From the NCBI RefSeq assembly GCF_900312745.1, contig NZ_OMPD01000014.1, forward strand, positions 1,550,001 to 1,614,000: a stretch of 64,000 nucleotides of DNA. Direction: 5' to 3'. The notes under the pieces are model-generated. The model was not told the origin of the DNA. It did not search any database and worked only from the letters and a program-made list of their open reading frames with translations. This stretch comes from Aquimarina sp. AU58. Its GTDB lineage: Bacteria; Bacteroidota; Bacteroidia; Flavobacteriales; Flavobacteriaceae. Of the stretch, positions 54,144 to 60,861 are shown piece by piece. Each line of letters opens with the position of its first letter. Positions within the stretch are counted from its first letter, which is position 1. The position numbers were made by a program, and so were the translations under genes.

Positions 54144-54602
54144 ATGAATCTAATAGTACCACCAATTATTCCGAAATTGAATAAAGACCTAAGTGTTTTT
54201 CTGGCAGGAAGCATTGAATCAGGTGTTGCCCAAAAATGGCAGGATAAGGTGGTAGAAGAGCTATTAGAAGAAAATGTTACAATTTTAAATCCCAGAAGAG
54301 AAAGTTGGGATCATACATGGGAGCAGAAAATAACTGATCCGACATTTAAGGAACAGGTACTTTGGGAGTTAGAAGCTTTAGAAAAAGCAGATATGATCAT
54401 TATGAATTTTGATACGCATACAAAATCACCTATAACACTATTAGAATTAGGATTATATGCACGAAGTAATAAATTGGTAGTATGCTGCCCAGAAGGATTT
54501 TGGAGAAAAGGAAATGTAGATATTGTTTGTAAACAGTACGGAGTACAAAAAGTGAACAGCTTAGAAGAATTGATTAATGAAGTAAAGAAGAAATTAAAAT
54601 GA
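54144..54602 (+). CDS. Nucleoside 2-deoxyribosyltransferase-fold protein
   Basis: 152 residues. VFLAGSIESGVAQKWQDKV, LNPRRESWDHTWEQ, the catalytic-type Glu in SPITLLELGLYAR and the closing CCPEGFWRKGNVDIVC match the Nuc_deoxyrib_tr2 family. The fold cleaves N-glycosidic bonds of (deoxy)nucleosides; related enzymes act on NMN-like or ADP-ribose-like substrates. In this NAD/ADP-ribose operon a glycosidic substrate of that kind is plausible (inference). Its stop overlaps the DUF4291 start by 4 bases. Confidence 0.85.
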   Translation: MNLIVPPIIPKLNKDLSVFLAGSIESGVAQKWQDKVVEELLEENVTILNPRRESWDHTWEQKITDPTFKEQVLWELEALEKADMIIMNFDTHTKSPITLLELGLYARSNKLVVCCPEGFWRKGNVDIVCKQYGVQKVNSLEELINEVKKKLK

Positions 54603-55234
54603 AATTACAACTTAAAAAATATAAAGAACAAGAGAAAGAATGGCCCCAAAGCGGGTATCATATCATGGCACAATATGATGACGAGAAAATAATAGTATAC
54701 CAATCTTATAGACCCGAAATAGGGAATTTTGCAGTAAAAAATCAATTTTTCGGAGGAGCTTTTAGCTTAGATCGAATGACATGGATCAAACCTAATTTTT
54801 TATGGATGATGTATAGAAATGGTTGGGGAACAAAAGAAGGACAAGAAGTAGTATTAGCGATACACCTCAAAAAAGAAGCTTTTGAGCACTATGTTAAAAA
54901 TGCTGTGTATTCTTCATTTAAACCAGAATTATATGTGTCGTATGAAGCCTGGCAGGAGGATGTTGAAAACTCAAACGTGAGATTACAATGGGATCCCGAT
55001 CATGATCCATATGGAGTAAAATTAGAAAAACGAGCCATTCAGATTGGATTAAGAAAGGAGTATATAAAAAGCTATGCAAAAGATGATATTTTGGAGATTG
55101 AAGATGTTTCTGATTTTGTTAGTGAGCAATATAAATTCGTAAAAAATAAAGATTTGGAAAATCTGGTTACTCCAGCAGAAAAACCGTTGATATTTAAGGA
55201 TGAAAAACTGAATGTATTTTTAAAGCTGAAATGA
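54599..55234 (+). CDS. DUF4291 protein
   Basis: 211 residues of the DUF4291 family: QYDDEKIIVYQSYRPEIGNFA, then FSLDRMTWIKPNFLWMMYRNGWG and VLAIHLKKEAFE, with a later QWDPDHDPYG and AIQIGLR. It is soluble and of unproven function. The conserved YQSYRP, DRMTWIKPNFLWM and H in AIHL could form an active site. Overlaps of 4 bases on both sides show tight coupling with the deoxyribosyltransferase-like and macrodomain genes, so it likely acts on the same ADP-ribose or RNA-end chemistry (inference). Confidence 0.88.
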   Translation: MKLQLKKYKEQEKEWPQSGYHIMAQYDDEKIIVYQSYRPEIGNFAVKNQFFGGAFSLDRMTWIKPNFLWMMYRNGWGTKEGQEVVLAIHLKKEAFEHYVKNAVYSSFKPELYVSYEAWQEDVENSNVRLQWDPDHDPYGVKLEKRAIQIGLRKEYIKSYAKDDILEIEDVSDFVSEQYKFVKNKDLENLVTPAEKPLIFKDEKLNVFLKLK

Positions 55235-55707
55235 AAACAATAACATATTTACAAGGAGATGCGACTGTTCCTCAAGCAAAAGGAATTAAAATTATAGTAC
55301 ATATATGTAATGATTTAGGAGGTTGGGGAAAAGGTTTTGTGTTGGCGATTTCTAAAAAATGGAAAGAACCGGAGAAAGCGTACAGAAAGTGGTATCGTGA
55401 TCGAGTAAATAATGATTTTGAACTAGGTGCAATTCAACTAATTCAGGTATCAGAAGAAACATATGTTGGCAATATGATTGGGCAACAAGGAATAAAAATA
55501 AAGAAAAACGAAGTTCCGATTCGTTATGAAGCAGTTAAACAATGTTTAGAACAAATTGCAATTAAAGCAAAACAACTTAATGCAAGTATACACATGCCTA
55601 GAATTGGTTGCGGATTAGCAGGAGGAAAGTGGGAGATGATAGAACCCATTATTACAAATACACTATTAAAAAAACAATTAGACGTTTATGTCTATGATTT
55701 TGAATGA
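55231..55707 (+). CDS. Macrodomain protein, TARG1/Poa1-like
   Basis: 158 residues, a single macrodomain: YLQGDAT, then IIVHICNDLGGWGKGFVLAISKKW, GAIQLIQVSEETYVGNMIGQQG and the diphosphate loop MPRIGCGLAGGKWEMI. The layout is closest to the ALC1/TARG1 class with RIGCGL; the residue corresponding to the TARG1 catalytic Asp is Ala, so hydrolysis of protein ADP-ribose esters is less likely and ADP-ribose-1''-phosphate dephosphorylation (Poa1 type) or binding is favoured. KptA follows after 3 bases and makes the precursor of ADP-ribose-1''-phosphate. Confidence 0.9.
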   Translation: MKTITYLQGDATVPQAKGIKIIVHICNDLGGWGKGFVLAISKKWKEPEKAYRKWYRDRVNNDFELGAIQLIQVSEETYVGNMIGQQGIKIKKNEVPIRYEAVKQCLEQIAIKAKQLNASIHMPRIGCGLAGGKWEMIEPIITNTLLKKQLDVYVYDFE

Positions 55708-55710
55708 AAA

Positions 55711-56256
55711 ATGAAAACAAACAATAAACATATAAGTAAATTTTTAAGCCTTATTCTAAGGCATAACCCTGGTAAAGTAGGGATACAACTCGATGAAAAT
55801 GGTTGGGCAGATGTACAGGGATTACTGCAAAAAGTAAAAAGATATCGACCAGAATTAAATATGGATGTATTAGAAGAAGTTGTAGCATCCTGTGATAAAC
55901 AGCGCTTTGCTTTTAATGAAGACCATACCAGGATTAGAGCCAATCAAGGTCACTCGATCAAGGTAGATTTAGAGTATCAACCCAAGCAACCGCCAGAATT
56001 CTTGTATCACGGTACTGTAGCCAAATTTATGGATGCCATTAGAGAAAAAGGATTGCTAAAAATGAGCAGACATCATGTACATCTTAGTGAAGAAAGAGAA
56101 ACAGCTATAAAAGTAGGATCCAGAAGAGGAAAACCTATTATTCTAACGATAAGATCAGGTGAAATGTATGCCAAGGGCATTGAGTTCTATCAATCGGATA
56201 ATGAAGTATGGCTAACCGATATAGTGGCTTCAGAATATATTGAGTTTAAATCATAA
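55711..56256 (+). CDS. kptA: RNA 2'-phosphotransferase, KptA/Tpt1
   Basis: 181 residues. The N-terminal winged-helix lobe has SLILRHNPGKVG with the essential Arg-His, and ENGWADVQ. The C-terminal ART-like lobe has RIRANQGHSIKVD, LYHGT, the segment MSRHHVHLS and SRRGKPIIL, and the strand FYQSDNEVWLT. It transfers the RNA internal 2'-phosphate to NAD, releasing nicotinamide and ADP-ribose 1'',2''-cyclic phosphate. In bacteria the RNA substrate is unknown, since tRNA splicing of the yeast kind is absent. A dyad repeat lies just after the stop. Confidence 0.95.
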   Translation: MKTNNKHISKFLSLILRHNPGKVGIQLDENGWADVQGLLQKVKRYRPELNMDVLEEVVASCDKQRFAFNEDHTRIRANQGHSIKVDLEYQPKQPPEFLYHGTVAKFMDAIREKGLLKMSRHHVHLSEERETAIKVGSRRGKPIILTIRSGEMYAKGIEFYQSDNEVWLTDIVASEYIEFKS

Positions 56257-56262
56257 TATCCA

Positions 56263-56293
56263 GACCTCACAGGTTTTTAAAACCTGTGAGGTC
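56263..56293. repeat. 31-bp perfect palindrome, dispersed-repeat type
   Basis: GACCTCACAGGTTTT (56263-56277), T, AAAACCTGTGAGGTC (56279-56293). Its GC-rich arms stand out from the AT-rich surroundings. Palindromes with this ACCTxxxAGGTTTT/AAAACCT core are familiar intergenic elements in Flavobacteriia genomes. It may terminate the operon or act as a REP-like element; there is no strong T-run. Confidence 0.7.
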
Positions 56294-56325
56294 TTATAGA
56301 ATTTAAGTATTTTAAGAATAGAATT

Positions 56326-57054
56326 ATGCGAACCCTGGTAATCGGTGATATACATGGTGGACACAGAGCTTTACTTCAGGTTTTAAAGCGAGCAAATGTA
56401 ACTTCAGAAGATACACTCATTTTTTTAGGAGATTATGTAGATGGATGGAGCGAATCGGCTATAGTAATACAAGAACTTATAAACCTCTCTACATCCAATA
56501 GATGTGTTTTTATACGAGGAAATCATGACCTGTGGTGCGGGTTATGGCTAGAAAAAGGAGCAACCAACCCCGTATGGTTGGCACATGGAGGAAAAGAGAC
56601 GATCAATAGTTATATTCAATCCGGATTCCTTACCAAAGAAACGCATAAGGAGTTTTTTAATGCACTGAAGGATTATTACCTCGACGAAAAACATAAACTT
56701 TTTGTACATGCAGGATTCACATCTATGCATGGAGTTGGGAGAGAGGAGTACAACTCTAATTATTATTGGGACCGAACGTTATGGGAATCAGCATTACTAG
56801 CTGATAAAGTTGGGGAAATGGTTTTAAAAGATGATCCGCCAAAACGATTTAGTCATTATTCTGAGATCTATATCGGGCATACTCCTACTATTGAATACGG
56901 CAAGGACACACCTATAAAAGCTTATAACCTTTGGAATATGGATACAGGAGCAGGTTTCAAAGGAAAGCTAACTATTATGGATATCGATACCAAAGAATAT
57001 TGGCAGAGCGATCCGCTTCCGTCCTTATATTCTAATGAACAAGGAAGAAACTGA
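56326..57054 (+). CDS. Calcineurin-like metallophosphatase (PrpE/PPP-type)
   Basis: 242 residues. Metal ligands of the PPP family are in order: GDIHGG (residues 7-12), GDYVDG (about 35), GNHDLW (about 65), HAGF (about 127) and GHTP (about 187). It is similar to bacterial symmetrical Ap4A hydrolase or serine/threonine phosphatase proteins. It could remove phosphate or open a cyclic phosphate from ADP-ribose derivatives formed by KptA, or hydrolyse dinucleoside polyphosphates. It lies 69 bases after kptA, beyond the palindrome, in the same direction. Confidence 0.9.
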   Translation: MRTLVIGDIHGGHRALLQVLKRANVTSEDTLIFLGDYVDGWSESAIVIQELINLSTSNRCVFIRGNHDLWCGLWLEKGATNPVWLAHGGKETINSYIQSGFLTKETHKEFFNALKDYYLDEKHKLFVHAGFTSMHGVGREEYNSNYYWDRTLWESALLADKVGEMVLKDDPPKRFSHYSEIYIGHTPTIEYGKDTPIKAYNLWNMDTGAGFKGKLTIMDIDTKEYWQSDPLPSLYSNEQGRN

Positions 57055-57138
57055 TACCATTATTGTTATTATATTTCACTGTAAACAGGGTAATACATTG
57101 GCCTGATATTCTTGATCTTTGCTTATAATATATGCTAA

Positions 57139-57882
57139 ATGATTTTACGATTTACTTTCCAAATACTAGGGTATTTTCTTTTAATACTCAGCACTAGTAT
57201 GCTTAAAGCTCAAGAAATGAATAAATCTACAGTAGAAGGTAAATCTTTTACGATCACAGAGACGAATAATTTTAATGATGAATATTACGTATGTAAAGTA
57301 TATTCAGACGAACAGCAAATTGCACTGATGCCAACTGATGGAACAGCGCAGAGAAATTATTCATACAACAAGCTTGTTTTGGGGCAAAAACCACTGTTCT
57401 TTACAAATGCTTTTAGGGAGGAAGACAAAAATAGTAGGGTTTTAATACCTTTGACCGATGTTATGTTTGATAGTTCTTCTTTTATAATAACAACAAAGTT
57501 AAAGGACGAACTTTCCGAATTTGATACTTTAAACTTACAATATTACCCCGCTGTATACATAGGAGATGATGGTAAATGGCATGAAAATTATTGGTATCTT
57601 AATTTCTATGGGATGATAGATTGTCTGGATAAAGAACTATCTGTTCTGGATGAAATAGAAGGGATGGACGAGTTAGATGAGGAAGATCGTTATTTAGAAG
57701 TTTTAAAATACTCATTAGATATTCAAGTATTAGAAAAAATTGAAGAGGATAATAGATTGATTTTTCAAATTGCTGGGACGTCTATAAGACAGGTTTTTAT
57801 GCATAAAAAGATTGTCGATATTTTCAAAAATATAAACGCTTCTGGGATTAAGTTTACTAAAGTTTCTGAATACGAAGATTAA
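57139..57882 (+). CDS. Exported Imm43/Imm11-like protein
   Basis: 247 residues. A signal peptide (ILGYFLLILSTSMLKAQ) is followed by a soluble domain: WYLNFYGMIDCLDKELS, then the closing strand-helix-strand RLIFQIAGTSIRQVFMHKKIVDIFKN with INASGIKFTKV. That end resembles the Imm43/Imm11 immunity families of polymorphic toxins, where a short strand pair precedes a helix and GIxF. A signal peptide is unusual for such immunity proteins. No toxin gene is adjacent. Its first 28 codons are nearly duplicated in the next gene. Confidence 0.55.
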   Translation: MILRFTFQILGYFLLILSTSMLKAQEMNKSTVEGKSFTITETNNFNDEYYVCKVYSDEQQIALMPTDGTAQRNYSYNKLVLGQKPLFFTNAFREEDKNSRVLIPLTDVMFDSSSFIITTKLKDELSEFDTLNLQYYPAVYIGDDGKWHENYWYLNFYGMIDCLDKELSVLDEIEGMDELDEEDRYLEVLKYSLDIQVLEKIEEDNRLIFQIAGTSIRQVFMHKKIVDIFKNINASGIKFTKVSEYED

Positions 57883-57905
57883 TATATCAATATAATCAAT
57901 ACTAC

Positions 57906-58509
57906 ATGATTTTACGATCTACTTTTCAAATATTTGGGTATTTGCTTTTAATGCTCAGTACTAATATACTTAAAGCTCAAGAAATGAATGAATCTGTAGT
58001 AGAAGACGCATCTTTTGTAATTATAGATAACCCACAACAACTATATAAAGGAATATTGAAGAACGGTAAACCTTATGATGGGTACTTTGAGAAGGGGGGA
58101 TGTAGACTTTTTTACGGTAGATTACTATGAGAAAGGGAATCAAATGTATCAATATTCTAAAGATATTTTGGATCAGATAAAAGAAATGGAAGGATTGGAA
58201 ACAGCGATCACTCTAGATATCAAATCTGTTTATGAGAATGGAAAAATAATTGAAGGAGTAGAATATCAAAACATAGAAAATGGTTTTTTAACAAAAAGAA
58301 TTAAAGATCAAAAATTACATAGTTTTAGTGTAGATATATTTGCGGGACATAGTTACAATAGGATTTCATTTGATATAGAAAAAGATATCATAAAGATTAA
58401 TGAACTACAACACAAAAACTATAAAGATTATCTGTTTTTTGAAAAAATCTTTATGGGTTGGAGAACTTTGGGATCAGGACAATGTATTGATGAGAATTGT
58501 AACAGTTAA
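57906..58509 (+). pseudogene. Frameshifted exported MORN-like protein
   Basis: The frame opens with a signal peptide almost the same as the preceding gene (ILRSTFQIFGYLLLMLSTN, then ILKAQEMN), continues LYKGILKNGKPYDGYFEKGG and stops early. Removing one G from the six-G run at 58094-58099 joins it to the next frame: GYFEKGDVDFFTVDYYEKGN and on to a stop at 58507-58509. LYxGxxxNGKPYDGYFEKG resembles a MORN-type repeat. The break is either a real mutation, a slippery phase-variable tract or a sequencing error. Product unknown. Confidence 0.6.
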
Positions 58510-58684
58510 TCCTGACTCAGAAAGCTTCCCGCCAGAAAGTAAAGTCACTTTTGTCTTTAAAGATAGGGCAAAAACAGGATCGGCTGTATATTCAAAGTTA
58601 ACTCACGAAGATTTAGATAAGTTAAGTATAGAAGGTAATATAGAGATATATACAGGGCCGATGAATAGAATTTTTATCAATTGA
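58490..58684 (+). CDS. Short frame overlapping the frameshifted gene, possibly its continuation
   Basis: 64 codons from an ATG that overlaps the previous stop by 20 bases: RIVTVNPDSESFPPESKVTF and VFKDRAKTGSAVYSKLTHEDL. It has no signal peptide and no recognised family. Coding-like composition continues across all frame changes from 57906 to 58980, so it may be a piece of one broken gene or a translationally coupled small gene. Confidence 0.4.
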   Translation: MRIVTVNPDSESFPPESKVTFVFKDRAKTGSAVYSKLTHEDLDKLSIEGNIEIYTGPMNRIFIN

Positions 58685-58980
58685 ATATACATACAATTAA
58701 AGGCTTTCCTATTTTTTTAGAAAAATTATTAGAATCGTTTGAAAAAAATAAAAATACAAACGAAATATACCAGCAAATAGAAATCCCTTTGTTTTTTGGC
58801 CAATTTGATACTAATATAAAAGGAGACATAAATAATGGGATACGATTCTTTGATAAAGAAAAATCACCCTATTATAGCCTCTATGAAAATGGAGAGGTTG
58901 TTAAGAATGGAGAAGTTACTTTAAAGGAGTTTCAGAAGATATTTATGTCTTATTTAGAAGAGCAATATTCGAAACAATAA
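58681..58980 (+). CDS. Short frame after the frameshifted gene, possibly its 3' part
   Basis: 99 codons from a TTG overlapping the preceding stop. FLEKLLESFEKNKNTNEIYQ and KEKSPYYSLYENGEVVKNGE look like a real polar protein, and EVTLKEFQKIFMSYLEEQY ends it. No family recognised. The lack of any intergenic space and the weak start suggest a second frame break of an ancestral gene rather than an independent gene, but both remain possible. Confidence 0.4.
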   Translation: MNIHTIKGFPIFLEKLLESFEKNKNTNEIYQQIEIPLFFGQFDTNIKGDINNGIRFFDKEKSPYYSLYENGEVVKNGEVTLKEFQKIFMSYLEEQYSKQ

Positions 58981-59207
58981 ACCTTTTAAGAAATGTCTTT
59001 AGAATTGCAATTATGATCTAATACAAGTGTAATTGTAGCCATAAAAGAAGCGCTTTTTAAGTATAAGTACTACTACATATGTTTTCGGTTTGTGCAGTAA
59101 ATATATACCAGTTAAATTTTGGACGTACTGGAAATAAAAATTTAGGAATAAAAGCAACGTATTTGGGTAAATTTAAAGTTTAAAAGATAAAATGAGCTCA
59201 AAAGTAT

Positions 59208-59238
59208 TTTGTTATTCAAGTAAAGTAATGTATATTTG
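59208..59238 (+). promoter_or_regulatory. nampt promoter
   Basis: TTTG (59208-59211), exactly 19 bases, TATATTTG (59231-59238): full match to the Bacteroidota consensus. Confidence 0.85.
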
Positions 59239-59255
59239 CGTATAAATAACGCAAA
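59235..59255. promoter_or_regulatory. NrtR-type operator, site 3 (best copy)
   Basis: TTTGCGT (59235-59241), spacer ATAAATA, ACGCAAA (59249-59255): perfect 7-bp arms. It shares its first four bases with the -7 box and would cover the transcription start, an arrangement suited to repression. Confidence 0.8.
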
Positions 59256-59281
59256 ATAAAATAAAATAAAATAAAATAAAA
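59253..59281 (+). repeat. AAAAT pentanucleotide repeat in the nampt leader
   Basis: Five AAAAT units in a row, followed by AAAA and then the ATG of the gene, so the last unit merges with the start codon. It fills the whole leader between operator and start. Confidence 0.85.
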
Positions 59282-60727
59282 ATGAATCCATTACTATTAA
59301 CAGACGGTTATAAATTAGGGCATAAAGAGCAATATCCAAACGGAACTACTTTTGTGTATTCTAACTGGACACCTAGAAAAAGTAGAATTGCAGGAATTGA
59401 TAATGTGGTATTTTTTGGATTGCAGTATTTTATTAAAGAATATTTAATCAAACAATTTAATGAACACTTTTTTAATCTTCCCAAAGAAGAAGTGGTTGCA
59501 GAATATAAAAAATATGTAGATCATTATCTAGGTACAGATTATGATATTACACACATCGAAGAGTTACACGATTTGGGATATCTTCCCATTGAAATCAAAG
59601 CTTTACCAGAAGGGACAGAAGTTCCTATTCGAGTACCAATGTTTACAGTAATGAATACCAAACCAGAATTTTTCTGGCTTACCAATTATCTAGAAACCTT
59701 ATTGTCTAATATTATCTGGCAACCTTGTACTTCTGCAACTATTGCAAAACAATATCAAAGCATTTTATCCTCTTTTGCATTAGAAACAGATCGTGATAAT
59801 ATAGCGTTTATTACCTGGCAAGGTCATGATTTCTCGATGCGAGGAATGTCGGGTACAGAATCTTCAATTCTTAGCGGTATGGGACATGCATTATCATTTT
59901 CTGGAAGTGATACATTACCTGTGGCAAAAGCTTTTGAAACATATTATAACGCAGATGTTACCAAAGAATTAGTTATCGGTAGCGTAAATGCTACAGAACA
60001 TAGTGTGATGTGTGCAGGAAGTAAAGATGATGAAATAGGAACTTTTAGAAGGTTACTAGAAACATATCCTACAGGAATATTATCTGTAGTATCTGATACC
60101 TGGGATCTTTGGAAAGTGTTAACAGAATATTTACCTAAGCTAAAAAATGAAATTCTCGAAAGAGAAGGCAAACTTGTTATCCGACCAGATTCTGGCGATC
60201 CTGTAAATATTATCTGTGGTTGTGATCATAAGGATCCAATAGTTGCTAAAGGTGTTATAGAACTGCTTTGGGATGAATTTGGAGGAACCATAAATGATCA
60301 GGGATATAAAGTGTTGAGTCCAAAGATTGGAGCTATCTATGGAGATAGTATCACCATCGAAAGAGCAACCCAGATTTGTGAAAAATTAAAAACTAAAGGT
60401 TTTGCTTCTACCAATGTAGTTCTGGGAATAGGAAGTTTTACATATCAATATAATACCCGAGACACTTTTGGATTTGCAATGAAAGCTACTTATGTAGAAG
60501 TGCAGGGTGAGGGAAGAGAAATATTTAAAGACCCAATAACAGATGATGGTACTAAAAAATCTGCAAAAGGACGTATTCAACTATATGAGGAACAAGGAAA
60601 AATAGTGTATAAAGATCAGGTTTCTGAACACGAAGAAAGCCAAGGATTGTTAAAAACTGTTTTTAAAGATGGAGAGTTACTGATAGAAGATAATTTGTCT
60701 ACGATTCGTAAAAGAATTACTCAATAA
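59282..60727 (+). CDS. nampt: Nicotinamide phosphoribosyltransferase
   Basis: 481 residues, near the human NAMPT length (491). Key residues of the human enzyme align: Phe and Arg of HDFSMRG (F193, R196), Asp of SGSDTL (D219, which selects nicotinamide over nicotinate), His of ATEHS (H247), Asp of VSDTWD (D279) and Arg/Asp of VIRPDSGDP (R311, D313). The human phosphate-binding R392 is Lys. It makes NMN from nicotinamide and PRPP. Its promoter carries the best operator of the locus, and the prs-like gene upstream could supply PRPP. A terminator follows. Confidence 0.96.
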   Translation: MNPLLLTDGYKLGHKEQYPNGTTFVYSNWTPRKSRIAGIDNVVFFGLQYFIKEYLIKQFNEHFFNLPKEEVVAEYKKYVDHYLGTDYDITHIEELHDLGYLPIEIKALPEGTEVPIRVPMFTVMNTKPEFFWLTNYLETLLSNIIWQPCTSATIAKQYQSILSSFALETDRDNIAFITWQGHDFSMRGMSGTESSILSGMGHALSFSGSDTLPVAKAFETYYNADVTKELVIGSVNATEHSVMCAGSKDDEIGTFRRLLETYPTGILSVVSDTWDLWKVLTEYLPKLKNEILEREGKLVIRPDSGDPVNIICGCDHKDPIVAKGVIELLWDEFGGTINDQGYKVLSPKIGAIYGDSITIERATQICEKLKTKGFASTNVVLGIGSFTYQYNTRDTFGFAMKATYVEVQGEGREIFKDPITDDGTKKSAKGRIQLYEEQGKIVYKDQVSEHEESQGLLKTVFKDGELLIEDNLSTIRKRITQ

Positions 60728-60754
60728 ATCAAGTTTATTATCATAAAATTCGCA

Positions 60755-60788
60755 AAACTCCTTAAAATTAAGCTTTTAAGGGGTTTCT
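60755..60788 (+). terminator. Terminator after nampt
   Basis: AAACTCCTTAAAA (60755-60767) pairs with TTTTAAGGGGTTT (60774-60786) with one G-U pair and a 6-base loop. Confidence 0.6.
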
Positions 60789-60861
60789 AATACAATAATG
60801 TAAGGGATTTGAGTGTTTTACGACATAAGTAGATAAACTAACATCATAAAACATAATCATC

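Larger units (their letters stand above)
58981..59281. other. 301-bp nampt leader region
   Basis: No gene in the first 220 bases. The right end holds a full promoter, an NrtR-type operator and an AAAAT tandem repeat, each described separately. Confidence 0.6.

Noticed and set aside
59253..59281. AAAAT repeats as a CRISPR-like array
   Set aside because: Units are five bases without spacers; a simple microsatellite.
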